Assembly: GCF_004770995.1 (NCBI RefSeq)
Contig: NZ_RQHW01000007.1
Span: 1-32,969 of the forward strand
DNA length: 32,969 nucleotides
Source: Leptospira idonii
GTDB lineage: Bacteria > Spirochaetota > Leptospiria > Leptospirales > Leptospiraceae
Direction of reading: 5' to 3'
In this document: positions 13,906-22,282 of the stretch, one piece after another
Layout of the letters: each line of letters begins with the position of its first letter
Position numbering within the stretch: position 1 is the stretch's first letter
Position numbers and translations under genes: made by a program
Notes under the pieces: generated by a model
Databases searched by the model: none
The model's input: the letters and a program-made list of their open reading frames with translations, nothing else
Told to the model about the DNA's origin: nothing

Positions 13906-14787
13906 ATGATAGAAAGCCGCATCAAAATTTCGGATCATCAGATTCGAATCAAATCTACGGATTTAGAACCTCATCCTTGGAATTTTGAAAGAACTCCGGA
14001 AACGACGGAAGAAAAAGAAGAATGGATCCACTTTAAGGCGTCTGTTTGGAGAGACGGTGTTTGGGCAGACAAGCCGATTTTAATTTCCAAAGAGAAAAAC
14101 AATTTCGGTAAATATTATATTTTACGCGGTCGCAGACGTTGGAAAGCGATTGTGGAAGGAATCAAAAAAGGGAAAGTCGATTCCGGTTATAAAATACCTG
14201 CTGTTCATTTGCTTTCAGATTCCTCTACTCTACACGAGGCAATTTACGGGGACAATGACACTCCTCTGAAATATAAACCTAAAGATAGGTATCGCATAAT
14301 CAAAGAAAGATGGGGGGTCGATGCGATCTTGGAGGTGAACGCGGGGGGATCTCGTAAGGGCAAAGTTATCGTAAAGCGTTCGCTTGCAGATGTGATTCAT
14401 GAAGCGATTCCTAGTTGGTCCAAACATACGATCAATCATGATCTATTGAATCTTAGAAAGATATTGAAAGGGGAATTGGACGGGAAAAAATACCCGGATC
14501 TTTCTGCGGAAAAGATCGAATCATTGAATCGCCAAGTTTTGAGTTGGTGGGAAAGAAAAAGGAAAGTACTTCGATTAGAAGAAGAGTTGGAAGAAGTGAA
14601 GCAAGGATATAAAGAAAAGATCAATGAAATCTCATCGGAAATTTCCTTATTTTCTAAAGGTTTTCCGATCGCCGGCGGTCCGGAACGATACATCCAGGCG
14701 CATATCAATTCCAAGCGACAAGAGTTTCATTCCCTCAAAGAAATCAAAGGCTTGAAGGAATATCTCAAAAAGAAGGAAAAAACTTAA
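13906..14787 (+). CDS. ParB/Srx-like N-terminal domain protein
   Basis: A 293-residue protein. Residues about 15-85 follow the ParB/sulfiredoxin-like fold: IKSTDLEPHPWNFERTPETT, then a strand KPILISKEKN and YYILRGRRRWKAIVEG, where G-R-R-R-W stands at the usual G-x-R-R position of the nucleotide pocket. The middle part (RYRIIKERWGVD, SLADVIHEAIPSWSKHTI) may be a helix-turn-helix, and residues about 215-250 form a coiled coil. It lies 3.6 kb from parA with its own control region, so it could be a ParB acting on sites in 13434-13905, or a ParB-like regulator. No clear ribosome site precedes the ATG. The gene ends at a good terminator. Confidence 0.7.
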   Translation: MIESRIKISDHQIRIKSTDLEPHPWNFERTPETTEEKEEWIHFKASVWRDGVWADKPILISKEKNNFGKYYILRGRRRWKAIVEGIKKGKVDSGYKIPAVHLLSDSSTLHEAIYGDNDTPLKYKPKDRYRIIKERWGVDAILEVNAGGSRKGKVIVKRSLADVIHEAIPSWSKHTINHDLLNLRKILKGELDGKKYPDLSAEKIESLNRQVLSWWERKRKVLRLEEELEEVKQGYKEKINEISSEISLFSKGFPIAGGPERYIQAHINSKRQEFHSLKEIKGLKEYLKKKEKT

Positions 14788-14799
14788 GTTTATGCGTAT

Positions 14800-14825
14800 C
14801 AAAATCGAAATTGCGATTTTGTTTT
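14800..14825 (+). terminator. Rho-independent terminator between convergent genes
   Basis: CAAAATCG (14800-14807), six-base loop, CGATTTTG (14814-14821), followed by TTTT. This perfect eight-base stem lies 13 bases after the stop of the ParB-like gene and directly before the stop of the convergent patatin gene. It serves the plus strand; on the minus strand no T run follows. Confidence 0.7.
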
Positions 14826-14828
14826 GCC

Positions 14829-15899
14829 TCATTCCAATAAAGAGAGCAGACGATTTACGAACGAGTTCATATATGCTTTTGTTGCGGGTTGATTCAAGTA
14901 TATATTTACGTCTTCGAACATGGCTTGCACTTGACTTTCCGATGCATCGTCCATTTCGTCCGAATTGAAAACGGCAGGAGTTCCGAAGGAGTAAAAATTT
15001 TCTAACTCTTGTTCATTGACGAGATAAGCCCCTACTCTTCGTGCTGATTTTTCCGGACGCAGCAATAGTTCTCTTGGTAAAATTCCGTTAGAGACCAATT
15101 GGACGGATCCCCAGTGTTTTGCCTTTTTTCCGGATAACTTTCTGGATTTTTGTCCGGTAGATATGCTCCCAATGAGCATATCGGATGTTTTTGATATTTT
15201 GAAAAGTTCTACGATCGCATGTAGAGACGGATCGTTGGCGCCTGACGTTCCTCCGTCGACAAGGAACATCTCTTTGTCCTTATAATGAATTTCATGTATA
15301 GGAAGAAATGTATCTGCAGAACAGGAGGATACAACCGCTTCCCAAACGGCGAGATTCGCGAATTCGTTTTTCCAAGATTTAAAATGAAGTGTATCGCTTG
15401 CTTCGAAATCGACTGCCACGATCATTAGTTTTCCATTTTCGTTTAATTCTGATAATGTGATGGTTCCTAATGTTTCTCGTAAAAGATCGATTAAGGGTTC
15501 GGATGAATATTTCGGTGAGCTGAATCCTTGCGCGGAGAAAATACCTCTTGAAATGTATTTATTCCAAAACCTTTTCAACGTTCCCGGGAAGATAGACCTT
15601 CCGTGTTTTAAGTAGAGAGAAAGGATTTCTTCGGGACGAAGGTCTTTCCTAAGAGCGGCTGCTACGATCGATCCTGTGGATGTTCCGGAAATCAAATCAA
15701 ACAACTTGTGAAATGGAAAATAGTTGGGACTTTCGTTTTCAAATTGAAACTCGGGAAATCGTTTGCGGAGCGATTCTAGAAACATCTTTTCCAACTCGAT
15801 TAGAATTTTTAGGCTTGTGATCGCAAGAAACCCTCCTCCTGCAAAATTAAGTGAGGTTAGGGGGCGATTATTTTGGGATTTGATCTTGAGTGTTTTCAT
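14829..15899 (-). CDS. Patatin-like phospholipase, last gene of the putative lysis cassette
   Basis: A 356-residue protein with the patatin catalytic set: a Gly-rich stretch FAGGGFLAI (residues 19-27) at the oxyanion-hole position, nucleophile Ser74 in G-T-S-T-G, and Asp215 in DGGTSG. The usual Arg of the oxyanion motif G-G-G-x-R-G is replaced by Leu, which is odd. Patatins hydrolyse acyl chains of phospholipids. The start overlaps the end of the peptidase gene by four bases (ATGA), and the three genes follow the tail fibres, so I infer release of particles by lysis, with the lipase attacking the outer membrane in place of spanins. Patatins also serve as effectors in anti-phage systems; no cyclase or other partner of that kind is near. 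No signal peptide is visible. Confidence 0.8.
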   Translation of the reverse strand: MKTLKIKSQNNRPLTSLNFAGGGFLAITSLKILIELEKMFLESLRKRFPEFQFENESPNYFPFHKLFDLISGTSTGSIVAAALRKDLRPEEILSLYLKHGRSIFPGTLKRFWNKYISRGIFSAQGFSSPKYSSEPLIDLLRETLGTITLSELNENGKLMIVAVDFEASDTLHFKSWKNEFANLAVWEAVVSSCSADTFLPIHEIHYKDKEMFLVDGGTSGANDPSLHAIVELFKISKTSDMLIGSISTGQKSRKLSGKKAKHWGSVQLVSNGILPRELLLRPEKSARRVGAYLVNEQELENFYSFGTPAVFNSDEMDDASESQVQAMFEDVNIYLNQPATKAYMNSFVNRLLSLLE

Positions 15900-16522
15900 T
15901 TTTTCTTCTTTTTCTCCGGAATGGAAATTAGGTTCATGACTTCTTTCCTGGCGATCTCTTCCAAGAGTTCGTAGGAAAAAAAACTATTTGCTCCCTGCAA
16001 GTCGTTGTATTTTGTATCGTACTTACCTCTTGGATCATGAATTGTGATTCCGTTGGAGCATTGTGCTACAGCCATCACGATGTGACCCATAGGAGAAGTT
16101 GCTTTCGGATTGAATGCTTTTCGAACATCTATGGAGAAAATCACAGGTGCCTTTTCGTTCTTTATGTGTTTGATTAGATCCGTAACGGAGAACTTGACTT
16201 GGGTGGCTTTCGCTTTGTCGCCAAACAATGAATTGAATAGTTTATTGTGATAGGATGAGGTTGTGATATCGATGTCTCTGATCACGAACTCTTCCAGGTT
16301 GGAATAATATTCTTTTTCGGTCCAACTGTCGTAACTATCCGTTCCTAAGACGTGCCCTGCCCATTTGACAGCAGTAAGATAGGTCGTTCCCATGCATGTA
16401 TTTGAACGATTCATCAATCGGTTGAGGATTTTAACCGCAATATTATCCGTTTGCGGATCGTACCAGGGAAGGGGGGAAATGGAGGTTAAGGAACTTCTAT
16501 CAGGATACTTTTTCATTTGCAT
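15896..16522 (-). CDS. Predicted papain/C39-like cysteine peptidase, candidate endolysin
   Basis: A 208-residue protein with a plausible Cys-His-Asp triad: Cys43 in RSNTCMGTTYLTAVKWAG at the start of a helix, His147 in SPMGHIVMAVAQ and Asp163 in TIHDPRG. This layout is that of papain-like folds used by C39-type peptidases and by NlpC/P60 or CHAP cell wall hydrolases. It has a good AAAGGAG site, no signal peptide, and lies between a membrane-anchored protein and the phospholipase, with overlaps of 10 and 4 bases. I infer an endolysin that cuts the peptide part of peptidoglycan and is released by the upstream membrane protein. A protease role cannot be excluded. The Lys-rich end (KKKKK) is unusual. 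Confidence 0.6.
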   Translation of the reverse strand: MQMKKYPDRSSLTSISPLPWYDPQTDNIAVKILNRLMNRSNTCMGTTYLTAVKWAGHVLGTDSYDSWTEKEYYSNLEEFVIRDIDITTSSYHNKLFNSLFGDKAKATQVKFSVTDLIKHIKNEKAPVIFSIDVRKAFNPKATSPMGHIVMAVAQCSNGITIHDPRGKYDTKYNDLQGANSFFSYELLEEIARKEVMNLISIPEKKKKK

Positions 16523-17199
16523 GTGACTCCTTTGAATTCCAATCCTTTTAGATGACCGTTGATCGAAGAGAATAGGAATTCGAATTGCTGATGGGTTGCT
16601 ACTGCGGTTGAGGATATGAATTTCAGGAACAAATCGATCAAGTCGATTTTTGTTCTATGAGATGTGCTGATCTTTTCGATATAATCAAGTAGGATCACAT
16701 TGAATAGATTTGTAGATTTGAGATATTTTTCAATCACCACTTCCGGAACAGATTCTTCTCGAAATGATTTTCTGGCTTCTGTAAGGGATGAGGTTACGCA
16801 CTTTACCATTTCCTTTTTCAGTTGTAGATAATTTTTTGCCTGTTTCGAAGAGATTAGAAATAGATTCAGATTTTCTTTATAAGACTCCCAAGCGATGCGA
16901 ACCATCGTCTTCATGAGTATGTCTCTGAATTCGTCTTCTAAGTGGATTGAATAGAGATCTACCGAAACAAGTTTTTCTATGGTTCCGAATACGGGGTGGT
17001 CTGAAAATTCGTATTCCCCTTCCCTATGCAGAAAGTCGGCAGTGCTGATTTTATTGAATTTTGCACCGCCGATTTCCACATTCCTTGTTCGTAGAAATTT
17101 TGAGAGTAAAAACAGAGCGAGCCATGATGTGACAATGGATGCTGCAACAACCACCCATTGCATTGATGGCGATAAAGTTGTAAACCAGTGAGGTGACAT
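16513..17199 (-). CDS. Membrane-anchored protein, holin-like position in lysis cassette
   Basis: A 228-residue protein with one hydrophobic span at residues about 13-34 (MQWVVVAASIVTSWLALFLL) followed by a basic turn (RTRN) and a long helical soluble part. Charge distribution places the N terminus outside and the large C-terminal part in the cytoplasm. As first gene of a three-gene set with a cell wall hydrolase candidate and a phospholipase, it stands where a holin or pinholin would be. Holins are usually shorter, so the long cytoplasmic part is unusual and could control timing or bind the peptidase. The start has only a distant AAAGGA; an internal Met13 is an alternative. Function is inferred from position. 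Confidence 0.5.
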   Translation of the reverse strand: MSPHWFTTLSPSMQWVVVAASIVTSWLALFLLSKFLRTRNVEIGGAKFNKISTADFLHREGEYEFSDHPVFGTIEKLVSVDLYSIHLEDEFRDILMKTMVRIAWESYKENLNLFLISSKQAKNYLQLKKEMVKCVTSSLTEARKSFREESVPEVVIEKYLKSTNLFNVILLDYIEKISTSHRTKIDLIDLFLKFISSTAVATHQQFEFLFSSINGHLKGLEFKGVTCK

Positions 17200-17237
17200 T
17201 TAATTACTATCGATTCCTTTTCTTATCTTGAACTGTG

Positions 17238-18557
17238 TTAATACTGAATCGCATAATAAACTCCTAGAGACTTCCCTCTTGTTTCTAGGCCTGTTCTGGG
17301 CGTTCCGTTGGTTCCATCCGTAATCGGATCTAAAATCGTGATTGTAGGCTCACCGATCAGTTGTGCTCCATAGTCAGTTCCTCCTAATCCTGACGCTACG
17401 CTATAGATACTGCCAGACGTTGTTATTGAGTGTCTATGCCCTTGAAATTGATCGTCAGATCTTTGTCCTGCAAGAATGGAAGCATTGGAAGTGTAACCGT
17501 TGCTTGTTCCTATCCCTCTAGGAACAACCCCTCTTAAATCAGGAACGTTGAAAGTGGTAGATCCGTTTCCATTTCCGAAATAATAGATTTCATAAGAATG
17601 AGTTCCTGATTGTGAGCCAGATGTTGTGGTTCTTCCCGTAGTGGAAGTTATATTCATTGCGTTGGATAAGGTATCGTAAAGATGATAGTTGTTCGCTGAT
17701 CCCGTATAACGAAGATAGTAAACTGTTCCGGAAGTGATGCCTGTGGGTAAAGATCCAGTGGAAGAGAACTGTATCGTATTCCCGGTCGTAGGAGTGCTAT
17801 CGTTTTGAGTTGCAGACAAGGTTACAACGGCGGGGTTTGCGATTGTGATCGTCGCTGTTCCAGATTCCTTCGGCATAACTGCAAATAGATCCGAATAAGC
17901 TAACCTAGAATAAGCCCCCCCACTGCATGGCAGGAAACCTGCTCTATTCCCATTGACGACAGAGATAATGTCTCCCGGTTTATTTCCGGTGGACACCTTC
18001 CAATCTCTGGATCTGTTATATTGATCGGAAAAAGTAGTGCCATTCATTTTGAATGAGCCCCATTTAATCATCGTATTACCAGGATTAGAATCAAGAAACA
18101 AACTATCGGAATTTTCTTTTCCTTGGTACGAATCTAAAACTTGGTAATAGTAATTGCTTCCGTCAAAGTGTTGTCTTTCTGCTGAATTCAATTCTGTTTT
18201 GTAATTGCCTACCACCCAGATCTGCCTATCGTCGCTCCATCCGCTGGGTAAAGAAACATTCGTGAGAGAAGGGATCGTAATGACACGGAAATTTCCTTCT
18301 TCGTCTTTTCCGATAGCCGCCCCTTCCGAGATATTGATTCTAGAACCCCCTGCGTTTGTCACCAAACCGCCGTAAAGAATTTGGAAGTTTTGTTCCGGAT
18401 GATCGGATATAAGTTTAATGATTTCACAGATTTTGGCATTCCAATAATTTTTATCATTATTGTAATCGGAGATTAAAAAGTAGTCTGTAGCTGCATCCGG
18501 ACTCGCACCTGGAACTTGACCGTCTTCGGTAGTATTTGTAAAGGGTACTGTCGTCAT
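17238..18557 (-). CDS. Tail fibre 5 (tail collar type)
   Basis: A 439-residue fibre. The first 170 residues are shared with the four other fibres (PFTNTTEDGQVPG, DYFLISDYNNDKNYWNAKI, then GGLVTNAGGSRINISEGAAI) and should attach to the baseplate. The C-terminal half is of the Tail Collar type, with VPDLRGVVPRG, QRSDDQFQGHRH and an ending GTNGTPRTGLETRGKSLGVY. A beta domain (TLSATQNDSTPTTGNTIQFS) is inserted before it. The DNA from 17436 to 17876 is nearly identical to the same part of fibre 4, while the region just before the C-terminal end differs and is likely the receptor-binding tip. It is the only fibre without a partner gene following it; the lysis cassette comes next. Confidence 0.83.
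   Translation of the reverse strand: MTTVPFTNTTEDGQVPGASPDAATDYFLISDYNNDKNYWNAKICEIIKLISDHPEQNFQILYGGLVTNAGGSRINISEGAAIGKDEEGNFRVITIPSLTNVSLPSGWSDDRQIWVVGNYKTELNSAERQHFDGSNYYYQVLDSYQGKENSDSLFLDSNPGNTMIKWGSFKMNGTTFSDQYNRSRDWKVSTGNKPGDIISVVNGNRAGFLPCSGGAYSRLAYSDLFAVMPKESGTATITIANPAVVTLSATQNDSTPTTGNTIQFSSTGSLPTGITSGTVYYLRYTGSANNYHLYDTLSNAMNITSTTGRTTTSGSQSGTHSYEIYYFGNGNGSTTFNVPDLRGVVPRGIGTSNGYTSNASILAGQRSDDQFQGHRHSITTSGSIYSVASGLGGTDYGAQLIGEPTITILDPITDGTNGTPRTGLETRGKSLGVYYAIQY
17436..17876. repeat. 441-base block shared with 19322-19762 (fibres 4 and 5)
   Basis: Aligned by hand without gaps, the two 441-base blocks differ at about 26 positions, roughly 94% identity. The flanking parts of the two fibre genes are clearly less similar. 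The block encodes the inserted beta domain and the collar core (VPDLRGVVPRG). This points to recent duplication or gene conversion and offers a site for recombination that would delete fibre 4's end and chaperone A2 or swap tips. Confidence 0.75.
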
Positions 18558-18567
18558 AAACCTTGCC

Positions 18568-19122
18568 TTAACCCATCCACTTTTCGAAAGTCATTGGTTC
18601 GGATAAATGCCAATCATCCTTTTTCGTATAGTCTCTCAAATAACGTCTGTATTCTTGGTACTTTTCCTTTATGGATGATTCCATTGGATGGTCAGGCAGA
18701 AGGTATTTATCTGTTTCCGATAGAAATGCATTTCGAATATTTCGAATTATGGATTTTCTATGTTCGGATTTTGCTTCTTCGTCAATTTCCCAAGTATTTG
18801 TGAATTTTTGAAAATGTTCATTTTCTAAGGGCTGTAACGCAGTGTAATTCCCATCGAGCTCTTCTCCTTGCATGAAATATCTAACGGCACGGCTTTTTCG
18901 ATGATAGTAAGGCTTTCCGGAATAATCCGGTTTGACGATCCAGTGACTGCCATCGTGGAACAAACATTCATTGATTTCAATGTCAGGCGGTGGTTCTAAA
19001 AATTTAGCGCCATTCGGTAATACGAAATTTCCCGGTTCTTTCGGCGATTCGATTGCATCCACTCTTCCTATAAAGACTCCGTTTAAATCGAATTGATAAG
19101 CTGGCTTAGTATTTGATTGCAT
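18568..19122 (-). CDS. Tail fibre assembly chaperone A2
   Basis: A 184-residue protein overlapping the end of fibre 4 by 17 bases, with AGGAG seven bases before ATG. Its C-terminal part (IRNAFLSETDKYLLPDHPME, then YRRYLRDYTKKDDW) matches the phage tail assembly chaperone pattern (R-x-x-x-L-x-x-T-D-x-x-L-P-D ... Y-R-x-x-L-R-D). Such proteins help the trimeric fibre tip to fold and may stay bound to it. It is a paralogue of the product of 24030-24593. The N-terminal half, which differs more between the two copies, presumably recognises the tip of fibre 4 encoded directly upstream. Confidence 0.78.
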   Translation of the reverse strand: MQSNTKPAYQFDLNGVFIGRVDAIESPKEPGNFVLPNGAKFLEPPPDIEINECLFHDGSHWIVKPDYSGKPYYHRKSRAVRYFMQGEELDGNYTALQPLENEHFQKFTNTWEIDEEAKSEHRKSIIRNIRNAFLSETDKYLLPDHPMESSIKEKYQEYRRYLRDYTKKDDWHLSEPMTFEKWMG

Positions 19123-20467
19123 AATATACTCCTAATGATTTTCCTCTTGTTTCCGTGCCTGTCCTGGGTGTTCCGTTGGTTCCGTCTGCAGTCGGATCTG
19201 TTACCCTAAATAAGTCGCTTACATTGCTAAAAGTTCCATTATGCACTGCAGATGAATCTCCAAACCATACATTTGGAGGAGGAGTTCCTGCTCCAGTATT
19301 TGCTTTCTGTGGCTGATGCCAATGCCCTTGGAATTGATCGTCAGATCTTTGTCCTGCAAGAATGGAAGCATTAGAGGTGTAACCGTTGCTTGTTCCTATC
19401 CCTCTAGGAACAACCCCTCTTAAATCAGGAACGTTGAAAGTGGTAGATCCGTTTCCATTTCCGAAATAATAAATTTCATAAGAATGAGTTCCCGATTGTG
19501 AGCCAGATGTTGTGGTCCTTCCCGTAGTGGAATCTGTATTCATTGCGTTGGATAAGGTATCGTAAAGATGATAGTTGTTCCCAGAGCCCGTATAACGAAG
19601 ATAATAAACGGTTCCGGAAGTGATACCGGTGGGTAAAGATCCGGTAGAAGAGAACTGTATCGTGCTGCCGGTTGTAGGAGTGCTATCGTTTTGAGTTGCG
19701 GACAAGGTGACAACGGCGGGGTTTGCGATTGTGATCGTCGTTGTTCCCGATTCCTTCGGCATTGTTGTAAATAAATTCGCATATAGTGTTCGGGAATAAG
19801 CTCCCCCGTTGCATGCTAAGAACCCCGCTCTATTCCCGTTCACAACTGAAATGATATCACCCGGTTGCAATAAGCTGTTTTCGATCTGATCTTTGAGAGA
19901 AGAAATCCATACAGTGGATCGATCATATTGATCCGTGAAGGCGGTTCCATTCATTTTAAAGGAACCCCATTTGACCATGGATGCATCTAAGTCATCAGCA
20001 TGAACGAAAAGATCATCTGTGTTTCCGTCTCCTAAATAGGAATCTAAGAGCTGGAATTGATACTCAGTTCCGTTGAAGTGCTGTCTAGTTGCGGAATGAA
20101 GTTTTGTTTTATATTTCCCAACGACCCAAATTTGCTCATTGTCATTCCATCCGGAAGGTATGGATACGTTTGAAAGAGATGGAATAGTAATGATACGGAA
20201 ATTGCCATCGTCATCTTTTCCGATGGCGGCTCCTTCTGAAATATTGATCTTACCGGAACCAGCATCGGAAACAATACCCCCAAAGATGATTTGAAAATCT
20301 TCTAGCGGACTGCCTGACATATACTTAATGGCTTCGCAAATCTTTGCATTCCAATAGTTCTTGTCATTGTTATAGTCAGTGACTAGGAAATAATCTGTAG
20401 TCGCATCTGGATTCACTCCAGGCACTTGACCATCTTCTGTTGTATTTGTGAAAGGTATTGTATTCAT
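19106..20467 (-). CDS. Tail fibre 4 (tail collar type)
   Basis: A 453-residue fibre with the shared N-terminal attachment region (PFTNTTEDGQVPGVNPDATT, NDKNYWNAKICEAIKYMS, GIVSDAGSGKINISEGAAIG) and a collar-type C-terminal half: GDIISVVNGNRAGFL, VPDLRGVVPRG, QRSDDQFQGHWH and GTNGTPRTGTETRGKSLG. The segment between the last two (about 25 residues, QPQKANTGAGTPPPNVWFGD onward) is unlike that of fibre 5 and is the probable receptor-binding tip. It shares the 19322-19762 block with fibre 5. It is followed, with overlap, by chaperone A2 and preceded by partner B2. Confidence 0.85.
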   Translation of the reverse strand: MNTIPFTNTTEDGQVPGVNPDATTDYFLVTDYNNDKNYWNAKICEAIKYMSGSPLEDFQIIFGGIVSDAGSGKINISEGAAIGKDDDGNFRIITIPSLSNVSIPSGWNDNEQIWVVGKYKTKLHSATRQHFNGTEYQFQLLDSYLGDGNTDDLFVHADDLDASMVKWGSFKMNGTAFTDQYDRSTVWISSLKDQIENSLLQPGDIISVVNGNRAGFLACNGGAYSRTLYANLFTTMPKESGTTTITIANPAVVTLSATQNDSTPTTGSTIQFSSTGSLPTGITSGTVYYLRYTGSGNNYHLYDTLSNAMNTDSTTGRTTTSGSQSGTHSYEIYYFGNGNGSTTFNVPDLRGVVPRGIGTSNGYTSNASILAGQRSDDQFQGHWHQPQKANTGAGTPPPNVWFGDSSAVHNGTFSNVSDLFRVTDPTADGTNGTPRTGTETRGKSLGVYYAIKY

Positions 20468-20484
20468 GAATTTCCTCTTTTGTC

Positions 20485-20829
20485 TTATGGAGTTTCGATG
20501 ATTCTTACGACTAAATTCTTGTTTGTAGCTTGGGCTATCTTGGTTGCTTCATTGGAATATGCATGCAATCGACGAGCTTTATAATCTTCAAATTGTTCCT
20601 CTTCGTTCATTTTCTTCCATCGAGTGGGAACAGGTTTCCCTTTCTTGCGCAAAATCACTTCATTCTGATCGTCTACGATTGAATCGAGAGAAAGAATTTC
20701 CTCATATATATGATTTTCGTAAACTAATGTCTTTGATTCTTCAGGGATTTCGGGAATCAGGATCTCTCCATTTTCGTCTTTTTGGGAAGGAGAGTAAGAT
20801 TGAGTGATCTCTAATATTTTAATTTTCAT
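20485..20829 (-). CDS. Small tail fibre partner B2
   Basis: A 114-residue protein. I start it at 20829 (MKIKILEITQSY) because GGGGGA lies seven bases before and the gene then begins one base after the stop of fibre 3. It is homologous to the product of 22283-22636: both start with MK-x-x-x-(I/L)-L-E, have a K-W-x-K-x-x-x-E-E block (RWKKMNEEEQ) and end in VRIIE. This is a second type of fibre-linked protein, distinct from the A chaperones. I infer that it helps fold or caps fibre 3. No known family recognised. Confidence 0.65.
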   Translation of the reverse strand: MKIKILEITQSYSPSQKDENGEILIPEIPEESKTLVYENHIYEEILSLDSIVDDQNEVILRKKGKPVPTRWKKMNEEEQFEDYKARRLHAYSNEATKIAQATNKNLVVRIIETP

Positions 20830-20830
20830 A

Positions 20831-22234
20831 TTATAATCCCCCGCACCATTTGTATTTGTGACCTGATACTGCAGGACCGTGAGTGACTTTGCGTGTAAGC
20901 GGCGTTCCATTCGTTCCGTCAGTGGCTGGAGAGCCTATTTCTCCGTTTGCCTCGTTTTTATCAAAAATAGTGGCTCCTGTATAGTTATTTGAGCCGTACA
21001 TGCGGTTTAACGCCCCTCCAGTGGAATTATTACAATAATATGTGTTATGCCAATGGCCTTGCATAAAGCCTCTCGTTCTTAGTCCGAGGATAAAATATCC
21101 ATCTGGGTCATTCGCAGCGATTGTAGTCATGCCAGAAACTTCGAATTCTCTTGCGGTTGTGGAAGAACCAGCAATACGATGAGGATAAAAAATCGCTGTT
21201 TGTGAACCGCTTGCAGGAGAACCGGAAACGGTCACTATCCTAGTCACTAGATTGATATTGGTGATAGAATAATCCGTTCCGTTGATGTTGACAGTTCTCC
21301 AATTTGTATAGGTTCCATGGATGGTTTCGTCTTCCGCAAGAGCGGTTAGTATAGCGATGGAAGAAATTGAATTTGGAAATGTAATATTACTCCCGGATAC
21401 AGTTACAGACCATGAACTCACTTCGCCGGATTCTCCAGAAAGGTATTCTAGCTTCTGATTTCGTAAGTGTTCTATAAATGCGCTAGGATAAGTCGGTGAA
21501 GAGATGACTTCCTCTACATCTATGGAAGACAAACGAATGGCAGGAAAGTAAGATCTGGGACTCTCAGGATCAAACGAAAAATTGATTGGTTTTTTATGGT
21601 CGAGATCGAATAATTCACCGATTTGTTTGGAGTAATCAATTGCTTCCTTTCTATTTGAATCTGTTGAATTGATTTTCCATTCAGAACTTCTTCCCGTGAG
21701 AGGCGTGAAACTGCTTCCGTCCATTTGGAACGATCCCCAAACCACTGCGGTGTCGGATGGATCTGATTCTACGAAGAGATCATTTGTATTCTGTTCTCCA
21801 GTGTAAGAGTCAAGTAGTTGGTAAATATATTCTGTTCCGTTGAAATGTTGTCTTGAGGCGGAACCTAATTTTGCGGAAAATTTTCCTATGACCCATATTT
21901 GTCTGTCGTCGTTCCAGTCGTTAGGAAGGGATATATTTGTTAATTGGGGAATTTGTATGATCCGAAAATTTCCATCCTCATCTTTCCCGAAAGCAGCACC
22001 TTCAGAGATATCTATTTTTCCATCTCCGGAATCGGAAACAATACCTCCATAGAGAATTTGAAAGTTCTCCGAAGGACTAGAGGAAATTAATTTCAAAGCA
22101 TCAATGATCTTTGAATGCAGATAGTTTTTATCCTGATTGTAATCTGTGACTAGAAAGTAATCTGTTGTTGCATCTGGATTTACTCCGGGTACCTGCCCGT
22201 CCCTGGTTGTGTTTGTGAAAGGTGTTGTGTTCAT
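20831..22234 (-). CDS. Tail fibre 3
   Basis: A 467-residue fibre with the shared N-terminal attachment region (PFTNTTRDGQVPGVNPDATT, DYNQDKNYLHSKI, GIVSDSGDGKIDISEGAAFG) and a C-terminal half shared with fibre 2 rather than with 4 and 5: KEAIDYSKQIGELFDLD, GEVSSWSVTVSGSNITFPNS, AREFEVSGMTTI and GYFILGLRTRGFMQGHWH. The stretch after GHWH (NTYYCNNSTGGALNRMYGS) is unique and is the likely receptor-binding tip, closed by GTNGTPLTRKVTHG. Followed by partner B2. Confidence 0.84.
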   Translation of the reverse strand: MNTTPFTNTTRDGQVPGVNPDATTDYFLVTDYNQDKNYLHSKIIDALKLISSSPSENFQILYGGIVSDSGDGKIDISEGAAFGKDEDGNFRIIQIPQLTNISLPNDWNDDRQIWVIGKFSAKLGSASRQHFNGTEYIYQLLDSYTGEQNTNDLFVESDPSDTAVVWGSFQMDGSSFTPLTGRSSEWKINSTDSNRKEAIDYSKQIGELFDLDHKKPINFSFDPESPRSYFPAIRLSSIDVEEVISSPTYPSAFIEHLRNQKLEYLSGESGEVSSWSVTVSGSNITFPNSISSIAILTALAEDETIHGTYTNWRTVNINGTDYSITNINLVTRIVTVSGSPASGSQTAIFYPHRIAGSSTTAREFEVSGMTTIAANDPDGYFILGLRTRGFMQGHWHNTYYCNNSTGGALNRMYGSNNYTGATIFDKNEANGEIGSPATDGTNGTPLTRKVTHGPAVSGHKYKWCGGL

Positions 22235-22282
22235 TTTATATCATCCTCTGTATATTTCTGAAAAGTTTATTCTTTGTATGAG

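Noticed and set aside
14829..17199. CBASS-type defence system because of the patatin protein
   Set aside because: No CD-NTase cyclase or ubiquitin-like partners nearby; the genes directly follow the tail fibres, favouring lysis. Not fully excluded.
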